DNA from: Mucilaginibacter sp.
Lineage (GTDB): Bacteria; Bacteroidota; Bacteroidia; Sphingobacteriales; Sphingobacteriaceae
DNA length: 64,000 nucleotides
Direction: 5' to 3'
Assembly: GCF_028288185.1 (NCBI RefSeq)
Contig: NZ_JAQBOF010000008.1
Coordinates: 1-64,000 of the forward strand
Positions within the stretch are counted from its first letter, which is position 1. Each line of letters starts with the position of its first letter. Shown in pieces: positions 55,800-64,000 of the stretch. Below the pieces are notes generated by a model. The model was not told the DNA's origin, searched no databases, and saw nothing but the letters and a program-made list of their open reading frames with translations. The position numbers and the translations under genes were made by a program.

Positions 55800-56775
55800 G
55801 GTTTAAATATAAGCTCAAGGCGTTAATAATTCTTTGATCGTCTAATAGTTCCATACACTTTGGTATGCCGTATAGCTTGCATTCGTTACGCACGCAGGGC
55901 TCGCAGTTTAGCTGGCCTGCACGTAATACGGTTAAGTTAGCTTTGTTATATGGAGCCGTATTATGTTCATTACCCGCGCCAAATAGGGCAATAACCGGTG
56001 TGCCCAAACTATTTGCCAAATGTGCCGGGCCCGAATCTGTGGTTAACAAAACTTTTGCACCTGCCATTAAACTGGTTAATGTAACCAAGGTTGTTTTGCC
56101 GGTATAGTTTTCTATCCGGTCCTGATTTATGGCATTAACCAAAATCTGCTCCAAAAAAATAGCATCTTTCGGAGCGCCTATCAGGCCAAATTTAACGTCT
56201 ATAAAAGTATTGGTTAACAAATTCAATAAAGCACGGCCTTTGTCCAGTGGCATCCTGCGCGATTCAGCTTCCGAGTTAAAATTAAGTAACACCAGTTTGT
56301 TTGGTTCCCGCGTTTCGGGGTTAAGCATTACTTTACGGCCCGTTACGGGCATTTCGTTAAACTGTTCAAGTATTGACAGATACTCATCAACCCGATGTGC
56401 ATTTTTAGGCCTTTTGCAAACTTTGGTCAAAAGTAAAAAGCCACCTTCTTTGCTAAAACCAACGCGTTGCTTGGCATTAGTTGCTTTACCCATTACTGCC
56501 GATGATAAAGAATCGGGCAGGTTAAAAAACAGGTCGTACTTTTCGGTACGCAAACTTTTGCCGTAACGGTAGGCACCAACAAGACCGTTATATTCTTCTT
56601 TTAAAAATGAATGGATCTGGGTTAACCCAGGTATAAGTGATGCTACAGGGCTCAGCTCTTTTTTTATGATAACATCAACCTGTGCCATCGGATAAAGCTG
56701 CTTAACCGCCCCGATGAAAGCTGTACTCATAACTACATCACCAAGCCAGTTAGGCAATCTTATCAGTATTTTCAT
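55792..56775 (-). CDS. Glycosyltransferase family 9, ADP-heptose:LPS heptosyltransferase-like
   Basis: A 327-residue GT-B enzyme of the WaaF/WaaC family: LIRLPNWLGDVVMSTAFIGAVKQ, DLFFNLPDSLSSAVMG, FSKEGGFLL, LLTTDSGPAHLANSLGTPVIALFG, and a C-terminal Cys cluster CEPCVRNECKLYGIPKCM seen in many family members. It adds heptose (or a related sugar) to the LPS inner core. It fits with the heptose kinase homologue at 2.5 kb. Confidence 0.88.
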   Translation of the reverse strand: MKILIRLPNWLGDVVMSTAFIGAVKQLYPMAQVDVIIKKELSPVASLIPGLTQIHSFLKEEYNGLVGAYRYGKSLRTEKYDLFFNLPDSLSSAVMGKATNAKQRVGFSKEGGFLLLTKVCKRPKNAHRVDEYLSILEQFNEMPVTGRKVMLNPETREPNKLVLLNFNSEAESRRMPLDKGRALLNLLTNTFIDVKFGLIGAPKDAIFLEQILVNAINQDRIENYTGKTTLVTLTSLMAGAKVLLTTDSGPAHLANSLGTPVIALFGAGNEHNTAPYNKANLTVLRAGQLNCEPCVRNECKLYGIPKCMELLDDQRIINALSLYLNHA

Positions 56776-56784
56776 TGAGTTATG

Positions 56785-56851
56785 AGTTTTGAGTTATGGG
56801 TGGTGAGTAAATAAAGAGACACTCGTCACTCAAAACCCACCACTCAAAACT
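56785..56851. repeat. Imperfect 24-bp inverted repeat downstream of dapD
   Basis: Arms at 56785-56808 and 56828-56851 pair with few mismatches (outer AGTTTTGAGT / ACTCAAAACT perfect, inner GGGTGGTGAGT against ACTCaaaACCC with shifts). They fill almost all of the 77-base gap between dapD and the GT9 gene. It could be a short interspersed palindrome or a terminator for dapD. Confidence 0.55.
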
Positions 56852-56852
56852 A

Positions 56853-57668
56853 TTAAACAGCTACATTATTTTCCCTTAAAGCATCGTTTAACGATGTCTT
56901 TTTGTCGGTTGATTCTTTACGTTTGCCTATTATCAAAGCGCATGGCACTTGAAAATCACCGGCAGGAAATTTTTTGGTATATGAACCCGGAATAACTACA
57001 GATCGAGCCGGTACAAAGCTTTTGTACTCGACAGGTGTGCTGCCCGTAACATCAATAATTTTAGTTGATGCGGTTAAAACTACGTTTGCACCTAGTACGG
57101 CCTCATGCTCAACGTGCACGCCTTCAACCACAATAGCTCTTGATCCTAAGAAACAGTTGTCCTCAATAATAACCGGTGCGGCTTGTACCGGTTCTAATAC
57201 GCCGCCAATACCAACACCGCCACTTAGATGCACATTCTTGCCAATCTGCGCGCATGAGCCTACAGTTGCCCAGGTATCAACCATGGTACCTTCGTCAACA
57301 TAAGCGCCTATGTTTACATAGCTGGGCATCATGATAACACCCTTGGCCAGGTAAGCGCCGAAACGTGCGGAGGCTCCGGGCACTACACGTACACCGGTTT
57401 TTTTATAATCTGTTTTTAGTTTCATTTTATCATGAAACATAAACGGACCGGCTTTAATTTCTTCCATCGTACGTATAGGGAAGTATAGTATAACCGCTTT
57501 CTTTATCCAATCGTTAGTATGCCAGCGAGAGCCAATTAGCTCGGCAACGCGTATCTCGCCTTTGTCTAACCGCTCAATTACGGTTTCAATAGCATCTGTA
57601 TATTCTTTATAACCTAACAGGTTCCTGTCTTCCCAGGCTGCCTCAATTAATTTTTTTAGATCTTGCAT
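56853..57668 (-). CDS. dapD: 2,3,4,5-tetrahydropyridine-2,6-dicarboxylate N-succinyltransferase
   Basis: A 271-residue hexapeptide-repeat enzyme. The N-terminal domain (LIEAAWEDRNLL) is followed by the substrate-binding PGASARFGAYLAKGVIMMPSYVNIGAYVDEGTMVDTWATVGSCAQIG and the left-handed helix VHLSGGVGIGGVLEP ... ENCFLGSRAIVVEGV-like repeats, ending with the RSVVIPGSYTKKFPAGDF loop. It acts in the succinylase branch of lysine/diaminopimelate synthesis. Length normal. Confidence 0.95.
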   Translation of the reverse strand: MQDLKKLIEAAWEDRNLLGYKEYTDAIETVIERLDKGEIRVAELIGSRWHTNDWIKKAVILYFPIRTMEEIKAGPFMFHDKMKLKTDYKKTGVRVVPGASARFGAYLAKGVIMMPSYVNIGAYVDEGTMVDTWATVGSCAQIGKNVHLSGGVGIGGVLEPVQAAPVIIEDNCFLGSRAIVVEGVHVEHEAVLGANVVLTASTKIIDVTGSTPVEYKSFVPARSVVIPGSYTKKFPAGDFQVPCALIIGKRKESTDKKTSLNDALRENNVAV

Positions 57669-57778
57669 TGGTAAATTTAAACTTTCGACAAATTAAAGGA
57701 ATTTTAGGGAGATTTGTTTGATAATTGTTGATTGCTATACGGCGGCGAATACTCACCCCGACATCGCTTCGCTCGTCG

Positions 57779-57808
57779 ACCCTCTCTTTCGCAAGTGAGA
57801 AAGAGGGT
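57779..57808. repeat. Hairpin-forming short repeat
   Basis: ACCCTCT at 57779-57785 pairs with AGAGGGT at 57802-57808, with CTTTCGCAAGTGAGAA between them; it sits in a locally GC-richer piece (CATCGCTTCGCTCGTCG) between divergent dapD and the S4-domain gene. Such pieces are often interspersed repeats in this phylum; copy number cannot be judged from one window. Confidence 0.4.
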
Positions 57809-57834
57809 TGTTCGATGACAAATCTAATATTTGC

Positions 57835-57842
57835 TAAATTTG
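57835..57842 (+). promoter_or_regulatory. Candidate -7 element for the S4-domain gene
   Basis: TAAATTTG, an exact TAnnTTTG match 12 bases before the ATG at 57855; the nearest TTG upstream is 24 bases away, a little too far. It predicts a very short leader and argues against a TTG start at 57831. Confidence 0.4.
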
Positions 57843-57854
57843 CGTTTTAATACC

Positions 57855-58268
57855 ATGCCCGAAAAAGAAAAACTTAGAATAGATAAATACCTTTGGTCCA
57901 TCCGCCTGTTTAAAACACGCACGCTGGCATCTGATGCTTGCAAGGCGGGGCGTGTAAAATTGGACGGTAATAACATTAAACCATCGCACGAGGTTAAACT
58001 GGGCGAAACCTACCAGGTATCAAAAGGCCCTGATCGTAAAATAATAAGGGTAACCGGGTTGCTTGAAAGCCGTACCGATGCCAAAACCGCTGTTGGTTAT
58101 TATGAAGATATTACGCCTGTTGAGCAAACGCCTGCATTTAAATCAATGTTTCAGGCCCCGGTACTTAAACGCGATAGGGGTACGGGTAGGCCTACTAAAC
58201 GGGATAGACGAGAGATTGATGGTTTGCAGGACGATTTTTTTAAAAAGGAAGAAGATAGCCCCCTCTAA
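57855..58268 (+). CDS. S4-domain RNA-binding protein, Hsp15 (HslR)-like
   Basis: A 137-residue protein with an N-terminal S4 domain: RIDKYLWSIRLFKTRTLASDACKAG and VKLDGNNIKPSHEVKLGETYQV. A basic C-terminal part (KRDRGTGRPTKRDRREID) follows. The Hsp15 family binds 50S subunits carrying stalled nascent chains. The stop codon and last residues (DSPL) fall inside a GC-rich palindromic repeat, so the original C-terminus may have been altered by the repeat's insertion. Start chosen at ATG. Confidence 0.88.
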   Translation: MPEKEKLRIDKYLWSIRLFKTRTLASDACKAGRVKLDGNNIKPSHEVKLGETYQVSKGPDRKIIRVTGLLESRTDAKTAVGYYEDITPVEQTPAFKSMFQAPVLKRDRGTGRPTKRDRREIDGLQDDFFKKEEDSPL

Positions 58269-58340
58269 ATCTCCCCCGGTAGGGGAGACTTTTTAATTTT
58301 TATTTAAGCCCTCCCTACCCGGGAGGGTTTGGGTGGGGCT
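58257..58340. repeat. Palindromic C/G-run element between convergent genes
   Basis: The left half (AGCCCCCTCTAAATCTCCCC, then GGTAGGGGAGAC) and right half (CCTCCCTACCCGGGAGGG, then TTTGGGTGGGGCT) are imperfect inverted copies around an AT-rich centre; each half also contains its own small C-run/G-run hairpin. It fills the space between the S4-domain and guaD stops and covers the S4-gene stop. It resembles interspersed palindromes that I associate with Bacteroidota intergenic DNA; it may double as a bidirectional terminator. Confidence 0.65.
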
Positions 58341-58813
58341 TAGTAATCTGTCTTACTCTCTGATTCACTCCACAACTTAAACGCGCTTAGCGCTTCATCG
58401 CGCATTAATTGTACAACAGGTAGTTTGCGTTTGTCCATGGGCAAGTCAAGCTCTTCGTAAATAAAGTGGTCATCAAAGCCTATCGCGGCTGCATCAACTT
58501 TGGTATTGGCGTAGTAAATCTTATCTATCCGGGCCCAATAAATAGCACCCAGGCACATAGGGCAGGGTTCGCAGCTGGTGTAAATTTCGCAGCCTGCTAA
58601 GCTAAAAGTGCCCAGTTCCTGGCAAGCCAGGCGTATGGCCGATACCTCGGCATGTGCTGTGGGGTCATTAGTGGGTACAACTCTATTTGCACTGCGGGCT
58701 ACTACCATTCCGTCTTTTACAATAACGGCACCAAACGGGCCGCCTTGTCCTTCTGTTACATTATACTCGGATAGGTCAATCGCCATCCGCATAAATTTTT
58801 CGTGATTGCTCAT
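58340..58813 (-). CDS. guaD: Guanine deaminase (cytidine deaminase fold)
   Basis: A 157-residue zinc deaminase with TAHAEVSAIRLA (zinc-binding His and proton-shuttle Glu) and SCEPCPMCLGAIYWAR (two zinc Cys). The pattern NHEKFMRMAIDLS, GGPFGAVIVKDG, and the C-terminal GFDDHFIYEELDLP closely follows Bacillus GuaD, which carries an extended, domain-swapped C-terminus. TadA is the main alternative but normally lacks this C-terminal segment. It converts guanine to xanthine. Its stop codon abuts the palindromic repeat. Confidence 0.85.
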   Translation of the reverse strand: MSNHEKFMRMAIDLSEYNVTEGQGGPFGAVIVKDGMVVARSANRVVPTNDPTAHAEVSAIRLACQELGTFSLAGCEIYTSCEPCPMCLGAIYWARIDKIYYANTKVDAAAIGFDDHFIYEELDLPMDKRKLPVVQLMRDEALSAFKLWSESESKTDY

Positions 58814-58861
58814 AATAGAATCAAGATTTAAGAATCAAGAGGCAAAATATCTCCTGCCATT

Positions 58862-58894
58862 AAAAGAAAAACCTCAACTTTTAGCTGAGGTTTT
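58862..58894 (-). terminator. Rho-independent terminator after the OmpH-like gene
   Basis: A perfect 9-bp stem (AAAACCTCA / TGAGGTTTT) with a nine-base loop; on the minus strand it is followed by TTTTTCTTTT. It lies downstream of the OmpH-like lipoprotein gene. Between gene and hairpin are three ATCTGCA-type short repeats. Confidence 0.75.
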
Positions 58895-58955
58895 CAATAT
58901 CGAAATTAAATATCAGGCATCTGCACATTAGTACATCTGCAATCTGCACATCCGC

Positions 58956-59546
58956 TTATTTTTTATCCTTTGCGTAAGCGTCATTTAATATTTTAACCGC
59001 ATCGGCAGTTATGTCAAGGCTTGGGTCAACATATAATACACCCGGAGCTGCTTTTGAGTAAGTCAATACCAATTTATAACCTTTTTCTTTAGCGTAAGTT
59101 TTAGAAAAATCGGTCAGCTTTTCATAAAGCTTGTTAGTTTCTTTCCCTTGCTCGGTTTGGTAGTCTGCACCTTCGCTTTGCTCAAACTGTTGTTGCGATT
59201 GTTGTTCGCGTGATAAACGTTGCTCAATAGCCTGGCGTTTATCTGCAGGTAAAGTAGCCGCGTCTTTTTGATAATCGGCAATTTCGCGGGCTAACGCCTG
59301 GCGTTTAGAATTAACTTCGGCCTGAGCAGCTTTGCCTTTTTCGGTAAGACGAGCCTGCATGTCTTTAGCATATTCATATTTAGCCAATAAGGAATCAGAG
59401 TTTATATATACTGTTGTTCCTTTATCAGATGTTGCTGTGGTGGTAGTTGCAGCCGTTGTTGCTGCCGGTTTATTATTGCAGGCAACCATGCTTGCTACCG
59501 TTAATAAGCCTAAAGTAATGGTTAAAATAGAACCCGTAGTTTTCAT
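58956..59546 (-). CDS. OmpH/Skp family periplasmic chaperone, predicted lipoprotein
   Basis: A 196-residue protein. The signal sequence ends at Cys23 in SMVACNNKP, a lipobox-like site. A Thr/Ala-rich linker (about 27-42) precedes the OmpH domain: VYINSDSLLAKYEYAKDMQARL, a long coiled coil rich in Gln/Glu/Lys (about 65-130, including QRLSREQQSQQQFEQSEG), and KGYKLVLTYSKAAPGVLYVDPSLDIT. Skp homologues escort unfolded outer-membrane proteins; a lipid-anchored version is common in Bacteroidota. An exact -7 promoter element and a good terminator bracket it as a single-gene unit. Confidence 0.88.
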   Translation of the reverse strand: MKTTGSILTITLGLLTVASMVACNNKPAATTAATTTTATSDKGTTVYINSDSLLAKYEYAKDMQARLTEKGKAAQAEVNSKRQALAREIADYQKDAATLPADKRQAIEQRLSREQQSQQQFEQSEGADYQTEQGKETNKLYEKLTDFSKTYAKEKGYKLVLTYSKAAPGVLYVDPSLDITADAVKILNDAYAKDKK

Positions 59547-59617
59547 TTAAATTGATTTGTTTTTTTGATGATGGTTGACGGCGTTAAGCACATCGTTATT
59601 TTTAATAATTTTTTTCA

Positions 59618-59625
59618 CAAAGATA
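59618..59625 (-). promoter_or_regulatory. -7 promoter element of the OmpH-like gene
   Basis: The minus strand reads TATCTTTG, an exact TAnnTTTG. A TTG lies 24 bases upstream, slightly too far. The implied leader is about 60 bases. Confidence 0.5.
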
Positions 59626-59683
59626 AACTTTCGTACTAACTATCCTAATCAATTAACCCGCTTGTATTCACACTGGTATTAAG

Positions 59684-59837
59684 GGTTTAGGCGGTAGTAA
59701 TTTTGGCTGTTTGCCGGGTATTGGTGGTTTAACCGGTATTAATTTTAGCTGTTTTTCGGGCATTAAGGATTATGCCGGTAGTAATTTTTGGTGTTTTCCG
59801 GGCATTGACGCTTATGCCGGTAATAGTTTTTTTTAAT
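59684..59837 (+). repeat. 42-bp tandem repeat, about 3.6 copies
   Basis: The segment CGGTAnTAATTTT recurs at 59692, 59734 and 59776, and in degenerate form at 59818, an exact 42-base period each time. The second half of each unit is GCTGTTTnnCGGGnATT or a variant. One plus-strand frame stays open through all copies and reads as a 14-residue repeat (GLGGSNFGCLPGIG / GLTGINFSCFSGIK / DYAGSNFWCFPGID / AYAGNSFF then stop). That frame is closed upstream by a TAA at 59654 without any ATG, GTG or TTG between, so I do not call a gene. Confidence 0.85.
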
Positions 59838-60074
59838 TAATATACAGCATATCAGCTATTTATGATTTTTACGCAGGTTTTTTTGCTGATTTTTTATCTA
59901 TCGCGATGCAAAAAAAACAATGGTAAACAGCGCCGGAAATAGCGATGTCAGGTATCTACAAAAATACGAAAATCAGTCCGTAAAAAATAATGTAGCCATA
60001 AAAAGCTGTTCGTTAACTTGTTATATTCCCGCATAAATTCGAAGTTGTTTTTACGCCACGCATAAGTATATTAA

Positions 60075-62111
<2,037 letters not shown>

Positions 62112-62157
62112 TAGATATCGGATATCGGATTTTCGATGTCGGATTATTTGAATATTT

Positions 62158-62186
62158 AAAAGCCGCTCAACGAGCGGCTTTTTTAT
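62158..62186 (+). terminator. Rho-independent terminator after gyrB
   Basis: A perfect 11-bp stem AAAAGCCGCTC / GAGCGGCTTTT with a 3-base loop, then TTTT, 46 bases after the gyrB stop. Confidence 0.9.
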
Positions 62187-62213
62187 TCTATAACCCTCAA
62201 GTCATTTGCGCGG

Positions 62214-62651
62214 CATAACGGTTAGCTAATCGTTATGTAACTCATCGCTTGGTAGCGCTCAATTGCCGCTAAGGCTGTTACTTTTGTCTTGATACAAAAG
62301 TAACCAAAAGATCCAAGTCAGCCCGATCGCTGCCACTTCACAGGCCAGACTCCCGGCCGCGCGTGCTGACAGGCCACCGCTTTTTTGGATTGCTCACAAA
62401 TACAGAGATCTTGGTTTTATCTCCAAGCGTCAGACGAAAAGCTTCGGATGAAAGCAGGCAGAATAAGTTGGCCATAAGAGGTGGAGAGGGCATAGCAACT
62501 TTTTGTTGAAGCGAAGGCATAGTGCACGCGAAGCAGGGCAAAAATATTGCAGCCCGTGATTCTGCCTGATTGCAGGGCAAAGGCCTTGCGTGCAAAGAAG
62601 CATATCGTCTGACTTGATTTTTTGTTACTTTTTCATCTAAGGAAAAAGTAA
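62214..62651. repeat. Probable interspersed repeat element bounded by hairpins
   Basis: A GC-richer block in the 797-base gap between gyrB and blaI. It starts with a 24-bp palindrome with one mismatch (CATAACGGTTAG / CTAATCGTTATG, 62214-62237), continues with a perfect 11-bp hairpin GTTACTTTTGT / ACAAAAGTAAC (62277-62304), and ends with a perfect 10-bp hairpin TTACTTTTTC / GAAAAAGTAA (62625-62651). The two hairpins share the GTTACTTTT motif. The 320 bases between them carry only a spurious minus-strand frame. From memory, GTTACTTTTGT...ACAAAAGTAAC blocks recur between genes in Mucilaginibacter and Pedobacter, so I call it a repeat; copy number cannot be tested here. Confidence 0.55.
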
Positions 62652-62850
62652 TGGGCCTCCGCGGCCAAGAGCGAGCGGATGCTCTAAGTTTGCAAGACTA
62701 TAGTTCCGGTGTGTGAATGCGGGTGATGCGAACTTGAAAATCCCTAAGAAAAAAATAAACTTACTTCAAAAAAGCCGTTTATTAAGCGGTTTTGTTTTAC
62801 ATAATTAATCGCTTGATATACAGGTTTTTATGCATATCAACCGTATTTTT
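62652..62850. other. Remainder of the gyrB-blaI gap
   Basis: No gene is seen. A weak stem-loop (AAAAAAGCCG ... AGCGGTTTT, about 62766-62796) could be a terminator for transcription from the left. The rest is unremarkable AT-rich sequence leading into the blaI operator region. Confidence 0.5.
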
Positions 62851-62851
62851 A

Positions 62852-62904
62852 AGTTATATAACTGTAAAATAAGTTGCATAACTGAAAAATTAGTTATAGG
62901 TTTG
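62852..62904 (+). promoter_or_regulatory. Promoter with 20-bp repeated operator of the blaI-blaR1-like operon
   Basis: Three boxes start exactly 20 bases apart: AGTTATATAACT (62852, perfect palindrome), AGTTGCATAACT (62872, dyad AGTT-N4-AACT) and the half site AGTTAT (62892). The flanks repeat too (ACTGTAAAAT and ACTGAAAAAT). The promoter is TTG at 62874-62876, inside the second dyad, then a 20-base spacer and TAGGTTTG at 62897-62904, overlapping the third half site. Transcription should start at or within a few bases of the ATG at 62909, so the mRNA may be nearly leaderless. BlaI-family repressors bind such dyads and autoregulate. Confidence 0.7.
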
Positions 62905-62908
62905 ATTT

Positions 62909-63277
62909 ATGGAAGAGTTAACAAAAACCGAAGAGCGCGTAATGCAAATTTTATGGAAGTTAAAAAAAGGCTTTGTGAATGATGTTATTGACGCCATGCC
63001 TGATGACCCCAAGCCGCCTTATAATACCATTTCATCAATAGTGCGCCTGTTAGAAAAAAAAGGTTATATAGGCTATAAGGCTTATGGAAAAACGCACGAA
63101 TATTTTCCACTCATTACCAAATCAGAATATCGCAAGGCATCATTAAAAAAAATGTTGTCGGGGTATTTTGATAACTCGGCCGAAAGCCTCTTTTCTTTTA
63201 TGCTGAAAGAGAATCAGCTAAGCAAAGAAGATATTGAAAAAATTAAAGACATTATTAATAAAAACAAACAGTTATGA
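62909..63277 (+). CDS. blaI: BlaI/MecI family transcriptional repressor
   Basis: A 122-residue winged-helix regulator: LTKTEERVMQILWKLKKGFVNDVIDAMP, PPYNTISSIVRLLEKKGYIGYKAYGKTHEYFPLI (recognition helix and wing), then a dimerisation helix region (KKMLSGYFDNSAESLFSFML). In the BlaI/BlaR1 system the repressor is cleaved after signal detection by a membrane metalloprotease; the next gene encodes such a protease and overlaps this one by four bases (ATGA). No beta-lactamase gene is within view, so the regulon is open: many Bacteroidota BlaI-M56 pairs control other targets. The symbol reflects family only. Confidence 0.9.
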   Translation: MEELTKTEERVMQILWKLKKGFVNDVIDAMPDDPKPPYNTISSIVRLLEKKGYIGYKAYGKTHEYFPLITKSEYRKASLKKMLSGYFDNSAESLFSFMLKENQLSKEDIEKIKDIINKNKQL

Positions 63278-64000
63278 GCGCTATGATTTATCTGCTGCAA
63301 GTAAGTGCATGCATGGGATTATTCTATCTGTTTTATTATTTCAGGCTTAGCCGGCTTACTTTTTTTACTATCAACAGGTGGTACTTATTAGCTACCATAA
63401 TTTTAAGCTTTGTTATTCCGGTACTTACCATCCATGTGCAGGATTCACAATACGTCCCGGTAATACAACAAGCCCGTACTATTTATGAAATAAAGGCACC
63501 GGGCAATTTATCTGGCCAGATACAACAAGCCGTGGTGGAAAAAAGCATTGATTGGATACAAGTATTAAAGCTAATTTATTGTTTGGTGGCGGCTGCGCTC
63601 TTTATCCATTTAGTAATTACCCTCCTTAATTTTTTCACTAAGCTGCGGAATAAAAAAGTTGACCGCATTGGCCGTGTTAATGTTATGCATGGCAATAAAC
63701 AGCTTTCTAACGGATCATTTTTGAACTATATTTTTTTGAATGATGATGAGTTAAGTGCGGATGAGATGCAGCAGATCATTGCTCATGAAATGCTGCATGT
63801 TAAACTGCTGCATTCTGCCGACCGGATAGTTGCCAAAATAATCCAGATCATTTTATGGTTCAATCCGTTTGTGTATTTGTATTTGCGGTCAATTGAAGAA
63901 AATCATGAGTTTGAGGTCGACCGTAAGATAACCCTATCAACAGATAAAAATAATTATGCCGAATTACTGCTCCATTTATCTATCGCAAAGCAAGGAATGC
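63274..64000 (+). CDS. BlaR1-like M56 family membrane metalloprotease, 5' part
   Basis: The frame is open to the window end (242 codons seen; the stop lies beyond). It begins MSAMIYLLQVSACMGLFYLFYYFRLSR (cut short here), with three hydrophobic helices (about 4-22, 38-55, 95-118) and the zinc protease motif HEMLH at residues 171-175 (IIAHEMLHVKLLHSAD), followed by ILWFNPFVYLY and ENHEFEVDRK, the third zinc ligand region. This is the M56 design of BlaR1/MecR1. The C-terminal sensor domain is outside the window; in Bacteroidota it is often a TonB-like or carboxypeptidase-regulatory domain instead of a penicillin-binding one. It should inactivate the BlaI-like repressor. Confidence 0.9.
   Translation, partial: MSAMIYLLQVSACMGLFYLFYYFRLSRLTFFTINRWYLLATIILSFVIPVLTIHVQDSQYVPVIQQARTIYEIKAPGNLSGQIQQAVVEKSIDWIQVLKLIYCLVAAALFIHLVITLLNFFTKLRNKKVDRIGRVNVMHGNKQLSNGSFLNYIFLNDDELSADEMQQIIAHEMLHVKLLHSADRIVAKIIQIILWFNPFVYLYLRSIEENHEFEVDRKITLSTDKNNYAELLLHLSIAKQGM

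Noticed and set aside
59654..59837. Possible gene encoding a 14-residue tandem-repeat peptide
   Set aside because: The frame has no ATG, GTG or TTG after the upstream stop, so it is recorded as a repeat only.
62338..62595. Minus-strand open frame of 85 residues after gyrB
   Set aside because: It lies wholly inside a GC-rich block bounded by hairpins, has no recognisable domain or start signal, and is most likely a spurious frame in a repeat element.

Overview
The window looks like a chromosomal segment of a Bacteroidota member, most likely Sphingobacteriaceae (Mucilaginibacter/Pedobacter-like). The grounds are the rpoC-DUF3467 pair, Bacteroidota-type promoters (TAnnTTTG at -7 with TTG about 20 bases upstream), long multi-SLBB export proteins, Wzi-family barrels, Skp/OmpH-like lipoprotein, BlaI-M56 pair, weak Shine-Dalgarno signals and A+T-rich DNA. 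The genus is an inference; no rRNA or tRNA gene is visible.

Layout. 1-2.5 kb: 3' end of rpoC, a terminator and a DUF3467 gene. 2.5-36.8 kb, all on the plus strand: a large surface-polysaccharide locus. It holds a heptose-type sugar kinase, a WcaJ-like initiating phosphoglycosyltransferase, GDP-fucose synthase, an SLBB outer-membrane exporter with a Wzz-like partner, a ten-gene CDP-sugar operon, flippase, polymerase, glycosyltransferases, a methyltransferase, gmd, a WbpV/WbpL/WbpM-like trio, a lipoprotein and two tandem Wzi-like barrels. 36.8-41.5 kb, minus strand: a second SLBB exporter plus Wzz pair and a glycosyltransferase. 41.9-51 kb: a second assembly module with an SDR and GT4 on plus, a five-gene minus operon of flippase, GT2, polymerase, hexapeptide acyltransferase and GT4, then a 2OG-Fe(II) oxygenase. 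50.4-52.2 kb: rmlD and rmlA. 52.2-58.8 kb: mostly minus-strand housekeeping genes (miaA, a PRiA4_ORF3-like gene, cca, a Sua5-like gene, a GT9 heptosyltransferase, dapD, guaD) with an S4-domain gene on plus. 59-64 kb: an OmpH-like lipoprotein, a 42-bp tandem repeat, gyrB, an interspersed repeat, and a blaI-blaR1-like pair that runs off the end.

The most interesting system is the CDP-sugar operon at 9.6-19.6 kb. RfbF, RfbG, RfbH and a flavin/ferredoxin reductase would make CDP-3,6-dideoxy-4-hexulose. Between rfbG and rfbH sit a YerE-like thiamine-diphosphate enzyme, an acylating acetaldehyde dehydrogenase (DmpF-like), a 4-hydroxy-2-oxovalerate aldolase (DmpG-like) and two SDR reductases. I infer that the dehydrogenase and aldolase run in the biosynthetic direction (acetyl-CoA to acetaldehyde, plus pyruvate to 4-hydroxy-2-oxopentanoate). 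The ThDP enzyme would then decarboxylate that acid and attach a four-carbon unit to C4 of the sugar. The product would have the carbon skeleton of erwiniose, a branched octose known from Erwinia/Pectobacterium LPS, rather than the two-carbon branch of yersiniose. This is a hypothesis from gene content and motifs.

The two exporter pairs, two flippases, two polymerases and two initiating transferases suggest that two separate glycans (for example O-antigen/LPS and capsule or exopolysaccharide) are assembled from one locus, sharing precursor genes.
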